Shown here piece by piece: positions 45,055 to 56,134 of a stretch of 64,000 nt of DNA. The number at the start of each line of letters is the position of its first letter. Positions within the stretch are counted from its first letter, which is position 1. The DNA comes from Cyrtodaria siliqua (Eukaryota; Mollusca; Bivalvia; Adapedonta; Hiatellidae). The position numbers and the translations under genes are program-made. The stretch spans positions 160,000 to 223,999 of the forward strand of contig JAWPHD010003254.1 of NCBI GenBank assembly GCA_037043455.1. The letters run 5' to 3'. The notes under the pieces are model-generated. The model made no database searches and had not been told where the DNA came from. It saw only the letters and a program-made list of their open reading frames with translations.

Positions 45055-45465
45055 CAGATAGAACAGGAAATGTAGCATTCACAGAACACAGTCAACCCCC
45101 ACAAAACACATTCAAAACAAACAAGTTACACAGATAGTAGAAGAAAAGTACGCGACATCACAAACACAAAACATGTTGGTAATAGGAGTATTGCCGTGTA
45201 ATGGTCAGTGGCAAAACATGCCGATGGGGATTTAAACAGGTTCCAGGGTGCAATAAACTTTAAACTCCACTCTTACCCGTTGTCATCTCAATAAAACGGA
45301 ACAGTGCAAAACAGAAATCTCACCAGGCTGTCTCCTAACGATGATTCTGTATATAAAAAAGCCAAAACATAGACAGCCACGAAGCCAGTACTCAGTGACT
45401 TAGCAGAAGCCATAACAACAAAATAATTAACCGTCAAGGGCACGGCAATACAAGATTGAAGACTT
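45055..45465 (-). mobile_element. PLE 3' UTR copy, minus strand
   Basis: On the minus strand it runs ttgtattgccgtgcccttga, gcttctgctaagtcactgag, ccgttttattgagatgacaa, ctggaacctgtttaaatcc, tgaccattacacggcaatac, gtgatgtcgcgtactt, and then the terminal ctgtgaatgctacatttcctg. Confidence 0.82.
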
Positions 45466-45593
45466 AACTTTACGATACATATTTACTGGCTATAGCGATT
45501 CCCTAGCAGACTATAGCTGCTACGTATGCTGTATGACATCACCCACAGACAAGACTGCCTATGGAGTAGAATAGGCTTAAAGTAAACTGTTAG

Positions 45594-45640
45594 CCTTTAA
45601 TGCTGCTTTTCCTGTTCGATTTTTATATCTATATTTAAGA
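45594..45640 (+). mobile_element. PLE 3' terminal fragment, plus strand
   Basis: The last ~45 bases of the UTR only: ttaatgctgcttttcctgtt and cgatttttatatctatattt. Confidence 0.7.
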
Positions 45641-46330
45641 CATTTATCGGGAAATAAATGATGCCTAACGTCAGGGGATAAAGTGTACTCTGTACTCCCT
45701 GCTAATGTTTACAGTTTTGGCAACGTTTTTAAGCGTATCACCATATAATTGATTACTGACATTAACATTCCTATACGCTTGACTAGAAACCCATTTTTAA
45801 ATGTTCTGCTATTATTTTATTTTTACTTTTAAAATTCAGATTATCTTTAAATAGGCTATACATTTCTATTTTAGAACCTGCCGGATTTTGTGAGTTTGAT
45901 ATTTATGTATATATTACCCGGTCATTTTTCATTGTTTTCCAGCAAAAGCAAACCCCACTTTCAACATAATAGTCGTAATAGATGTCCCATGACTTTTGTA
46001 GCCATCTCTTCACCACACTTTATGTTGTGTATGGATCTGTGCATCGATTATTAGTCTGAACACTTAATAAAGTCTGTGATACAATGCGTACCTAAACTGC
46101 CTTTGCGTTTGGGTGCTAGGGTTTCAATTTTATCTTGTGCGATAACCGGACAACCTCGTAGGGCTGCATGATTGCGTGTTCTGAAACTCTGAAAGGGGAG
46201 ATTGGCGCCTGAACTTTCGTCCCTGTGATTTTCTAGTCGTTTTCTCTTTGACTGCAACTGCTGTGATTTGTTCAGTACAATTTGGATACATACTGAGGTG
46301 TTTCTTATACGCTTTCACATAGTTTTACAG
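45641..46330. other. No gene recognised
   Basis: Overlapping minus-strand frames of 62-68 codons at 46051-46318 without recognisable domain. Confidence 0.4.
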
Positions 46331-46800
46331 GAATATATACCTGTATCGTTTCCTAATTTCTCCGGATGAGGACTTGAATGTTATAGATTTTCTTTTGATG
46401 AGATGTACCTTTATTTACACTGGCTTGTCTTCACTCTGAAGACAGAATAATAGACGAGGTTGTGTACACATAAAACCGTAAGCCGTATTGCCTACTGACC
46501 GTTCCAAGTCGGTAAGCCTGTCTTCACCACTGTCGTGTTTTGTCCTTTTCACTGTGCATTTAATTTGCTCTTTGCGGTGCAATGCGGAGCTACGGTGCTG
46601 TTGCAATGCGGAGCTACGGTGCTGTTGCAGTGCGGACCTACGGTGCTGTTGCAGTGCGGACCTACGGTGCTGTTGTGGTGTAGTGCGGAGCTACGGTGCT
46701 GTTGCGTTTGGTGCTGTGATATCTATAGGACCATTTGTTCTCATTTTTCTACAGAATAGTATTCTCATTTTTGGACCCAGGATCATTTACGATATAATTA
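46331..46800 (+). repeat. PLE-associated tail repeat, second copy
   Basis: Shares gtttcctaatttctccggat, aatagacgaggttgtgta, cctactgaccgttccaagtc and ggtaagcctgtcttcacc with 29885-30070. The upstream RT is absent here. It contains a 24-bp array. Confidence 0.65.
46575..46705. repeat. 24-bp minisatellite, 5 units
   Basis: The unit is tgcggagctacggtgctgtt plus gcaa, with gacct and tggtgtag variants. The 107- and 74-codon frames here are repeat translations rich in C and A. Confidence 0.92.
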
Positions 46801-47855
46801 CTTTTATATGAGTACACGGATTTTATTGAACCGGTTTTTCAAGTAAAACTACTGATAAACTTGCTTCTATTATCTTTACGACGATTTCATGCATATTGTA
46901 AGTGTGGTAATGCATGCTCGAGACATATAAACGATAATGTGTGCAGCAACTTTAAGTGTTATGCATGTCTCAAAAACATATGCGACTTAAATTAACAACC
47001 TTTATATATACCTCAGACATATTAAATATTTCATTAATCCTTTTTAATTAAATGCATGCTTGAATATGAAGAAAACAGTCCTATAAAATCCACAGCACCC
47101 AAGTGTAATCCACCGTAGGCCCGTCTGTACCCACAGACTAATTAAAAAAAATACTGAATAGGCAAATCTACTACTCAACGTTCGTTAAGTAACAAGATTT
47201 CAATTCGACATTTTACGGTGGCTGGTTTGACCAACAGTATACAACTCAACAATTAATTTTGTTTTAGGATTAGTTCATGTGAAATTCATTATTTTACTGG
47301 CAACAATTGATGAGAAAACTATTTTCTTGGGTATTTTTGCGCAACCTGCAAAATAGTTTCGCACGGTATTTGGGGAATAATTGTGACGGTGAAAAGGAGT
47401 GGTTTGGTGCTTAGCAAAATTGAGTAGTCCATATTGGACTAGTTCATAAATAACGTCATAGTATATAGTAGAAATCAAAACGACATTTTTATACATACAT
47501 TTTTGCTAAATAAGATTATTTCTAGTGATACAAGATGCCCATGCATGCCTCCATACCAATAACTGGCATTATATAAACTTCTATTGTTAGCGGCTCTTGC
47601 TCCAGTCAGATTGGTATATGTATTTTAGGCATTTGAAGGCTCAATTTTGGTACTACCATTAACAATTATATATAAATGGAACGGAGATATTTAGTATAGG
47701 ATTACATTTATGTTTTTTGATGAAAACGCCATAACATTAAGTTTACTCATTATAATTAAACACTTCGAATAAAAACTACAATTTTAAGTTTGAGAAACCA
47801 ACTTAAAACATTATATCAATAGTATGAGTATCGCGTAAGGAAAGAAGTTGTGGAG
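46801..47855. other. No gene recognised
   Basis: AT-rich unique sequence with one 73-codon minus-strand frame (47275-47496) that I cannot assign. Confidence 0.45.
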
Positions 47856-48085
47856 TGTATGGATCAATGGTAGAGCGTCGGTCTACAGATCGAAATGTCG
47901 TGGGTTCGATCCTCGCCGTGTCCATGTTACTTATCCTTGAGCAAGATAATTATTTCACATTGCTTTCCAAATTTCTCTTTTCATACTTTTTTAGTACTGA
48001 TTCTACCCAGGAAGCCACCAAGAATGATTGATACAAGTTGCAAGAACTTGTTTTGCAATAGATGAAAGTCATATGTTAATACAGG
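47856..48085 (+). mobile_element. SINE S2 with well-preserved tRNA-like head
   Basis: The head folds much like a tRNA. The A box is tcaatggtagagcgtcgg, an anticodon-like stem pairs tcggt with atcga around a 6-base loop, and the B box is gggttcgatcctcgcc. A body with ccttgagcaagataattatt and attctacccaggaagcc follows. The 6-base loop and the attached body argue for a SINE head, not a working tRNA gene. It should be read by RNA polymerase III. Confidence 0.78.
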
Positions 48086-48434
48086 AAGGAACTATCTCCA
48101 ACACAATGTTAACGCTTGCAAACTTTTTAAAAAGGAAGTCACGCGTTTGGTTTCATCCATGAAGTAATGTTATATACATACACGAATAATAATGTTGTAA
48201 GTATTGACAGAACAACAAGTAGTTAGTTTTAAAAATCAGTTGGGAAGTCGGAAAGATTTTAAGATAAAAAAAAAAGTTTTTATATGACCGTTCGTGTAGC
48301 AGACAATCTACACGCTCAAATTACATTAGCTAGTTCTCCATTCATACTATTTTTACACTTTAACAATAATACTTTAAGGGTGTCGTATTCAGATGTGCCC
48401 AACACATCAAAACTGCATTTGTAATGGCATTCCT

Positions 48435-48560
48435 AAACAGTACTGGTTCTACCCATGGTGGTCTGCCTCCACCAAAAGAAAATCGACCGTCCTATATAAC
48501 CTTACACGTGTTGAAAATGACGTAAAACACCATACAAACAAACAAACAAACAAACAAACA
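48435..48560 (+). mobile_element. SINE S1, 5'-truncated, with CAAA tail
   Basis: It begins at acagtactggttctacccat and runs through ggtggtctgcctccacca, cgaccgtcctatataacctt and gaaaatgacgtaaaacacca to a clean (CAAA)n tail at about 48534-48560. The tail defines the 3' end of the S1 family. Confidence 0.92.
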
Positions 48561-48717
48561 TCTTTATTATTTTTATCAAAAACATATGTGCAATAACAAA
48601 TAAATATATATAGTATTCCATGAATTATATAATATCTAATTGTGTGTGTAAGCCTTAGCCATACCACAGACAGCTTACCCAACACAATATAGTGTTTATC
48701 AATAAAACTAAATATAT

Positions 48718-48790
48718 TAATCGAACAGGCAAAGCTCCATTCACATAACGCATTCAACCACAAACACGCAATAAAGCAAGCAACAATTAT
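48718..48790 (-). mobile_element. PLE 3' terminal fragment, minus strand
   Basis: On the minus strand it reads gtgtttgtggttgaatgcgt, tatgtgaatggagc and tgcctgttcgattaat, a diverged version of the PLE end. Confidence 0.62.
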
Positions 48791-50689
48791 TTTATTATCA
48801 GTTACATCGTTCACTTTCGGTAGGATCCCTACACATCTTTAGTGCGTGATATGCTTCTATTATAAATATTTCAGTCAAACAACAAATAAAGACAAGATTG
48901 CACTTAATCGAATGATCTATTTTATTTCATATTCTCACAATGTGAAATTTGATGAATTCGAAGATACAGTTAATCAAAATAATTAACTATGTGCAGGATA
49001 CGGCTGTCACATTAAGCACACGAATGTAGGTTATGTCAAAGGCTCTCTACTCCGCGCGGTGTCGACCATGATTCCTATCTCTAAATAATTATTTCTTATC
49101 ATAGGCCGCACGAAATAAACTCATATATTATTTTAATTTATGTGAACTTTAACCCGTGTGTTACGCAAGTGCAGAAGCGATTTGTTCAACATGAAAGATC
49201 TACTATACGGGAGCACAATGGGGAGACAGAGGGAAGAGCAAATTTTCCACTAATTGCTAAAACGCGTTTTTGAAGTAGTATAAATCAATTACTCAATATA
49301 TTAGCAAAACTGGTATACAAAATATATTACCAGATGGTGTGCAAATAACACATTAAAGTAATAATAAACAATAAACAATGTATAACAAGCTTTTGAAACG
49401 TGATTTATAGGAAGTACTATAACCGTTTTTTTTGTCTCCTCCGTGATTTAAATAATTTAATGATACTCATCTGATGATTGATTTTTATAGTTACACCTAT
49501 TTAGCAAAACTGAAACATTATTTTAATCTCAAACAGTGTTTCTCAGTTTTTCACAAACGAGTTCTTCGTGACGTCGTCTTTTACCAACTATAACTATTTC
49601 TTTAAATTAATAACAGTACACATTTGATGTTTCAAATTAAACAATTATTTACCCGAGATGTTTAAAGTATAACCATTAGAACAATTCAAAACAATACTTA
49701 TTTTGTAAAACAATGGGATGTCTGCAAAGGTTTTATTTGGACTTCAACCCCAGCGTTGGGTAGAGGCTACCGTCATTATGTATACACTGTAGCCAGTTAG
49801 TATTTCGTCTGCTTGAAGATAAAGGTTTCAGCACTCTGACCAATCACTGATCTTATTTTCACAGGTACAGCTATTAATAGATGCACCAAATTCAAAATTT
49901 GACAGTTAGTAATGAAAATTTTGTTCTAGAAAGTATGGAAAATAAATACATTATATAATTATATTGATATATCTGTATAGAGTAATGTTTACTGTATTTA
50001 CATGCCAACTTTTATAGTTTAAAAATGCTTTATTATGTAGAAATTTGTGATTAAACTTCTCTGAACAGTATAATGCATAACATGATCAGAAAAGTTTCTC
50101 TGGGGGCCATTTTTTTTTTTTATACTGAACCCTGTACTTTAAATATATTCATAATATTCATGCAATATGGGATCGCTCGAAACTGGCAAACTCATTACCA
50201 TCCTTGCGATAAAATACAGCATCACGTGCCATGACCAGACTACACCAATTACCAATCAATCAGCGGGCAGGAAAAAGTTTCAGGGTAAATTCGGAGCTAT
50301 TAGACATAATCTCTTAATTTTGATCGGTTGACAAGGTAAACAAACCAAAATATCTTGCTAAAAATTTAAAATTCAACTTTTGAAGAGTACGTATTAAGGT
50401 TAAATCATGCATTTGTGCCATGTATTCATAATTTGCGGCATAATAAAAAAATGGCGTATTTTACATTTCCCCCCGTGTTTCTATATGCAAGTGGGTCCGA
50501 CCCAAACAGCTTTTACAAAACTTACTTGAAGTATGGTTTGTGTACCCGTTTTGATAAAGTAAGCAAAACTATAACTTCTTTAATTAGGGATGTCACTACA
50601 GAGCTGAGAAATATAATGTAGGTCTATGGAAAATGAAATGGTGTAGTATTACCTAGAAGACAGCTGAATTTAACACTAGTTTTACTCAA
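48791..50689. other. No gene recognised
   Basis: The longest stretch without a supported feature, about 1.9 kb. Short frames such as 50415-50621 (68 codons) have no recognisable content. If host exons exist in this window they could be here unnoticed, since short exons cannot be found reliably by eye. Confidence 0.45.
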
Positions 50690-51118
50690 TTCAATTCAAA
50701 TAGTTTATTGGCATAACATATACATGTTTATTGCCTTGAACTAGGCGGGTTACAAAAACATACAGAGAAGAAACATAATACATATATACATTCACTCTTT
50801 ACACTACATCAAAAAAAGAATTTATAGTTATTAGTTAAATGTTTACTACATTATAGACATACAATGCAAAATAAAATCAAACAAGTAGTTTTTATGTAAA
50901 ATAGTTCAACCTCAACTTATATAGTAAATATATTTTCAGGTGTTATTCATTATTTTGTATTAATCAACTTTATTTCTTAATTCATTTGCTAAAAACACAT
51001 ACTTAGCTAATCTTTTTAACAAACCCGATTGATCAGATTTCATAAGGGAAATGAATTTTTGTTTTGTTGGAAAGGAGCAATAATATTTAGGCAAACATTC
51101 TTTACGTAAGTTTCTATA
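50690..51118 (-). pseudogene. Non-LTR retrotransposon: ORF2 C-terminus and 3' UTR
   Basis: Read on the minus strand from 51117 the translation contains KYRNLRKECLPKYY and, further on, LLKRLAKYVFLANELRNKVD, then a stop near 50960. This is the C-terminal pattern of LINE ORF2 proteins in this genome, comparable to LRKQYIPQYF in the copy at 60.3 kb. The 3' UTR that follows includes tgccaataaactatttgaat at the extreme end, with a short aattg tail. Everything upstream is missing, so the copy is strongly 5'-truncated, as LINEs usually are. Clade not assigned. Confidence 0.72.
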
Positions 51119-51354
51119 TTTTACTAGTAGTCACACTACGTCCCTAAAACATAGTGCAATCATGCAAACCAGCTTAACTGTAATAAGCGTCATATACTTA
51201 CAGAAATACATTTCACCCTTAATTTCATAGGAGTATAAACCCCGAGACAAAGCTAATTGTTTATAAATATTAAGTTATATCGCCTACATCAACTGTTGTT
51301 GACGTATGAATATACTGCCATATTATGGCAAGCCAAAGTGTTTTTTTTATTCTA

Positions 51355-51510
51355 TTCCTCGATATCCGATATCGGAATTACAATTTCCTATACCGGAATT
51401 ACAATTGCCGATATCGATATGTGTATGTCCGTTAAGGAATTGATTTCGGTAATGCTGTATTTACGATATCGAAATTAAAATTTCCTTTATCGAATATCGT
51501 AAAAGCCTAT
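51355..51510. repeat. Degenerate repeat of a gatatcggaattacaattt motif
   Basis: Five or six imperfect copies of gatatcggaattacaatt, some reading as their own complement because gatatc and aatt are palindromic. The short plus-strand frame here is repeat sequence. Confidence 0.65.
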
Positions 51511-51544
51511 TTTCGATAACGGAAATCAACTACACAAATCCGTT

Positions 51545-53235
51545 ACCTTATTATTTCTCAACCAATTTTGAAAGGTTAGGTATTTTTATTTACCACTAAA
51601 ATGTTTATTTCACTGCTATATACAACTTATTAGGTCATAGTTGAAGTTTGTCTGAAAAGTCCAAACAAACCTTTGGCTGCTACAAACATCCCGAACAATA
51701 GTGCGTTCAAACTGGGACGTTACATGTCAGTACAATGTGTACCAAACATCTGAAATATGCCAAGCAATAACAGTCTAATCATTGCTGGGGTTACACCTGT
51801 CTTATTTGAAAGTGATTAAATTAGGCAACTTGTATCGAGTATCACCCCACTATTCACAACGTTTACTTTTCATGTATTGAATTTCTTAAAATATATTATG
51901 CTGATGCTAATTACATCAGATCAAGGTTATACAATGACGGAACAAATATCAAGACCATTGTTTCCTTTCCTGACTAATTGTACATTCACTAAAACCCATC
52001 AACTGCACCCTGTACCAAATATGCGCGTGTTTCTTTTGAAGCATTATGTTCCGATGTCATTGCCCTGTCCGTATCTAGACACCGATACCGAGCCGGCAGG
52101 TGTACTTATCGATTGTACTGATTGTGCAACAGTCAACGTCAACCTCTGTTTTGTCTAGGCTTCTGTGTTAGTAGACCTACGGTATGAAATCAAAGATCAG
52201 TATATCAATTTGGTAAAAAACAACTAATTGATTACATAGGCGTGCCATTAAGAACATGCGAGACATACCAGGGACAATGTAAATTACTGTATCATCTAGC
52301 GAAGGGTTAACAAGAAGATCTTGAAATGGATTCATACAAGGTGAGACCAACATGAAAGCCAATATATCTACATACAGGTGCGAACCAAAGATAGTATTCT
52401 GAAAACAATTAGTTACAACATACTTGTATTAAATGTAATTTATATGTTTGTGCAGTAGATTTGAAAGGTTGAAGGCTTTACAATAACCGACTTTAAAACA
52501 AAAACATAGAGCTAAAGGTTGAAATAAAAAAAAAGAATTCCTACCAATTGCCAATCATTATTTAATAATTATGAAGATTCTAAATAGAATCGGGTTAAAC
52601 CTGTCTTAAATAAATACCTCAAAACGTAAAGACGTCAATCAAATGTTCGAAAGGGGAGCTCACGCGTTAAAACAATTGTCTTTTCATTGGATAAACACAA
52701 TGCAATTGATACTATCTCATCTTCTATAGACACACACAATGTACGAATGGGCCATGGTATTGTAATGTTACAGCTAGGTTGTGCCTGTCTTGCTAAGCTT
52801 ATCTATACCGAAGGGTGATTATAAATGTCGAAATGTTAAATATCCACGGCCCTCTCAGCTATATCATTTTATTATAAGCCACCTTTCTGTTTGTTTTTTG
52901 TATCCAAACTACAGAAAGTAAGGACGAAAAGGCATTTTCAGAGAAAGATTGCTTCATTATTTCAGAACAGTACAACACGGACATACCTAATTTATCATAC
53001 AAAAAAACATGAAAGTTCCTTTTCTAAAAAAGGATCAAGGGCAAAATCTCTGTAACACATACTTTTTTGCTCATTGTCGAAAGGTCTTATTGAAACAGAC
53101 TTTCAAATTATATTTGGTGAAATTCGACACTGACTACTTGAGCATAGTTGATACTTTCCCTTTTAAAAAACAAATACTTATGGGCAATAATTCCAGAACA
53201 CAAACATTCTCTCATTATCAAACTCACTGCAAACC
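51545..53235. other. No gene recognised
   Basis: Contains a 93-codon plus-strand frame (51877-52158) and the first part of a 126-codon frame (53009-53389). Neither has a domain I recognise. The second frame runs into a 38-bp repeat and then a PLE UTR, which argues against a gene. Confidence 0.4.
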
Positions 53236-53340
53236 AGGCTCCAAATCAAATTGGTTAACATCGGCTGGAAAACAACCTCCAAATCAAGTTGATGAACATC
53301 GGCTGGAAACCAACCTCCAAATCCACTCGGTGAACAGAAA
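53236..53340. repeat. 38-bp tandem repeat, 2.7 units
   Basis: The unit starts ccaaatcaaattggttaaca and continues tcggctggaaaacaacct. Three copies carry substitutions. Confidence 0.85.
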
Positions 53341-53399
53341 ATCTCTACTAAAGTATTGGTTTGAATGTGTGTTTTGGTTGTTTTGTTAATGCTACATTT

Positions 53400-53675
53400 T
53401 CTTTTCGACTTTATCTTGCCTATTAGAGTAAGAGTGAGGTTTGATGCACCCTAGAACCTGGTTTAACCCCACCCCACCCCCAGCGTTTTTATTTTGCCAC
53501 TGATCGTTCCAATGTGGTAGCCATACTGGCAGTCCTTTTATGTTTGTGCTCTGCTTGTGATGTCATATCTTGCTTTTATTCATTTTTGTAATGTTGTTTC
53601 TTTCTGTACGTGATTGTGGTTGACTGTGGTCCTTGAATGTTGCATTTACCGTTCGACTTTTATATCTATTTATCC
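53400..53675 (+). mobile_element. PLE 3' UTR copy, 5'-truncated
   Basis: Runs from atcttgcctattagagtaag through gtgaggtttgatgcacccta, ccactgatcgttccaatgtg, gtgatgtcatatcttgc and ggttgactgtggtccttgaa to cgttcgacttttatatctat. Confidence 0.83.
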
Positions 53676-54762
53676 ATTTATACTTACTTCGTGTTCGTGA
53701 CATTTTGACATGCCTTAAAGTTCAATACTGTGAAACATCTGTCGGTATCTAATGGAAAACAACAACAAAAAACAACATTGCATCAACTTTCATGAAAATC
53801 TCAATCCTTTTTCTAAAGGTATTGGATTCACATCAACAAGTTAACTGACGAGGGGCAGTCGACGGAAATGAAGTGCAATCGGCTTTTGCTAGAAGACATA
53901 ACACGGTAAAAAGAAAAGAAAACTGCATTCGCCTCGCATTTCGTATAGGATAGGATGTAGGACAAATAAATCAGTTTCCCCGCGAAATATGTTTTGTTGT
54001 ATTGTCATTCATCTGTTACTTTGTGTTGCACGTTATAACAAACCGTTATCATGAGGAAATTACCTTTCAACTAGTCCATGCGTAGGCGTAGACATCTCAA
54101 CATAAACTATATATACCATCATATTCAAGTAGTCATTCACACATCGGGCATCAAGGGCAACCCACGCGTGATACGGACGCAATACGCATGCGTGGAATTA
54201 AATGTTTCCTGTATCGCTATGATCTATCTCATCAAAAGGTTGCAGAGAACTCGAGATGTGTATCGGGGAAACGTGCAAGTTCTGCAGCAGTTAGTGTTAA
54301 TATATAGTGTTGAAAAGGGTCATACCAGTGCACTGTTTTTGATATAAACCACCCTAAATTGAAGTAACATTGTAGGAAGGTATCTGGTATTACCGCGGTA
54401 CAAAGACTTCCGACCATTTTTTTTTTATGTAAAAATTACTTACCTCTCATTTTCTCTACTATAACACGTCTAAATTGTAGTTTATTACTTTTCACCATAA
54501 TCCTTAGAACTTTATCGACAGCTAATGTTGAAGAGCTAATTCAGGGGACATAACTACCTTACCGCGTTATATAAATGAGGCCCTTTAGGGAGTTCAGTAT
54601 GTAAGGAATATCGATAAAAGTAAATATTTTCTGATAATATAGTTTAATCACAACGTAAGATTTATTTATTTGTTTAAAACAAACATTATTCCAGGTAATT
54701 CATTCAAAATATTTTGATTATATTTAAGATATTTTATTATGTTTTTTCCTTTATCAATTACC
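53676..54762. other. No gene recognised
   Basis: Short frames only. The motif attaccgcggta at 54390 also occurs in part at 55222-55233 (accgcggtaagg), outside the inverted repeat that follows. Confidence 0.4.
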
Positions 54763-55210
54763 GACCAATACAGTGCCACCTATCGTCCGTTCTAATCGAG
54801 TAATTTTAATACTAGAGTAACAAATAAAAGCTATCATTATAAAATTCACGTGAAATCCTGGGGTTGGTGGTGTGTGTGCCCTGCTCTTGACAGGAAGTAT
54901 GTGCGTTTGACAGTTGTCACATGTACAAAGACATTTCATTCATAACAGTGCATTAGCAGACAATCTTTTGACAGATAGAAAACAAGTATTCAAGCTGTAT
55001 ATAACATATTAGGAGGGGTTGATCAACACAAGGGGTGGGGGTAATATTGCCTTGTGCATGGATTTCACGTGAATTTTATAATGATAGCTTTTACTTACCA
55101 GGAGTCCCAAACTTTTTAATGATTTTGTTCCTCAGAGATAAAGTGATGTCTTGTAGTAAAATTACTCGAATTGAACCGACGATAGGTGGCACTGTATTGG
55201 GCGGTGCTGA
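54763..55210. repeat. Inverted repeat with ~100-bp arms
   Basis: The left arm contains caatacagtgccacctatcg and aaagctatcattataaaatt followed by cacgtgaaatcc. The right arm (55060-55205) has the complements ggatttcacgtgaattttat and cgataggtggcactgtattg. The right arm carries about 55 extra bases (caggagtcccaaacttttta onward). No open frame of note. It is a candidate MITE of roughly 450 bp. Confidence 0.78.
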
Positions 55211-56132
55211 CATAAACAAAATACCGCGGTAAGGCCTACCCCGCGATAAGGCCGGAAGCGACAAATATTTTAACGATACACATGTGTAAACGTACATGTA
55301 CTTGGAATGCATATGCGACAACTTGCAATACATAACATATTATTATTCGATATCCTTGAAGAACACATTTTTTTCTCTCAGTAAGATCATTTATTCGCCT
55401 ATGTATCTATTGCGTGAAAGGTGTTGCTTCTAATATTACCTCTCATGAACAGATTCAACAAAACCGAGTCCGTTACCTATTATCTTGGTCGTGATTGTTG
55501 CTTCCAAAGGATCTCCCTTATCAATATTTACTGTATGAAATAAGTCAGGGAGTAATTCGATAATAACTTAATATATAAACGTATCTTACACATTTCTTGC
55601 TCAGATGAATGATATAACCTACTAAGAAGGCGTAGTTTTTTTCATTATAACGCAGAAAGTACATTTTCGGCCCTTTTTCGGCAATTGGTTTCCTTGGCCG
55701 CCTACGTTTATACAAAATGCTAAAATTTCTTTAAAAAACGAACGTAACGCCGCGAGTTTTTCAAAATACTGAAAGTATTGTAAACTAAATCCGATACTCT
55801 GAGACTGAAGGCACTAACCCGCCAAATAACGACACAGTTACATTACAAACTCGTTAATCCAAACGCTATCCAGGTGTTCATGTCATAAAATGATGTGTTT
55901 GCGCTGCTTAAAAGTATTTAAGGTTTATTCACAGGTAATTAAAATACCCGAGATTGAATATAGTATCTCCAAATTCAACGTTCCAGTTTTTTTCGATTTT
56001 GGCTTGGCTGGTTAAAGCTGTTTATACTGTGTCTATAGAGTTTAGATTTTCAAAATATGTAAGTTATATATTGTATAACTCGTTGTCAGTAGTTTAAGAA
56101 ACGGTATACATTTTTTGTAGGTAGCGGGATAG
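55211..56132. other. No gene recognised
   Basis: Unique-looking AT-rich DNA with no coding signal. Confidence 0.45.
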
Positions 56133-56134
56133 TA

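Noticed and set aside
47866..47940. Functional tRNA gene
   Set aside because: The anticodon-like loop has six bases, not seven, no clear terminator follows, and a SINE body is attached directly.
53009..53389. 126-codon plus-strand frame
   Set aside because: It ends in a 38-bp tandem repeat just before a PLE UTR, and the peptide has no recognisable features.
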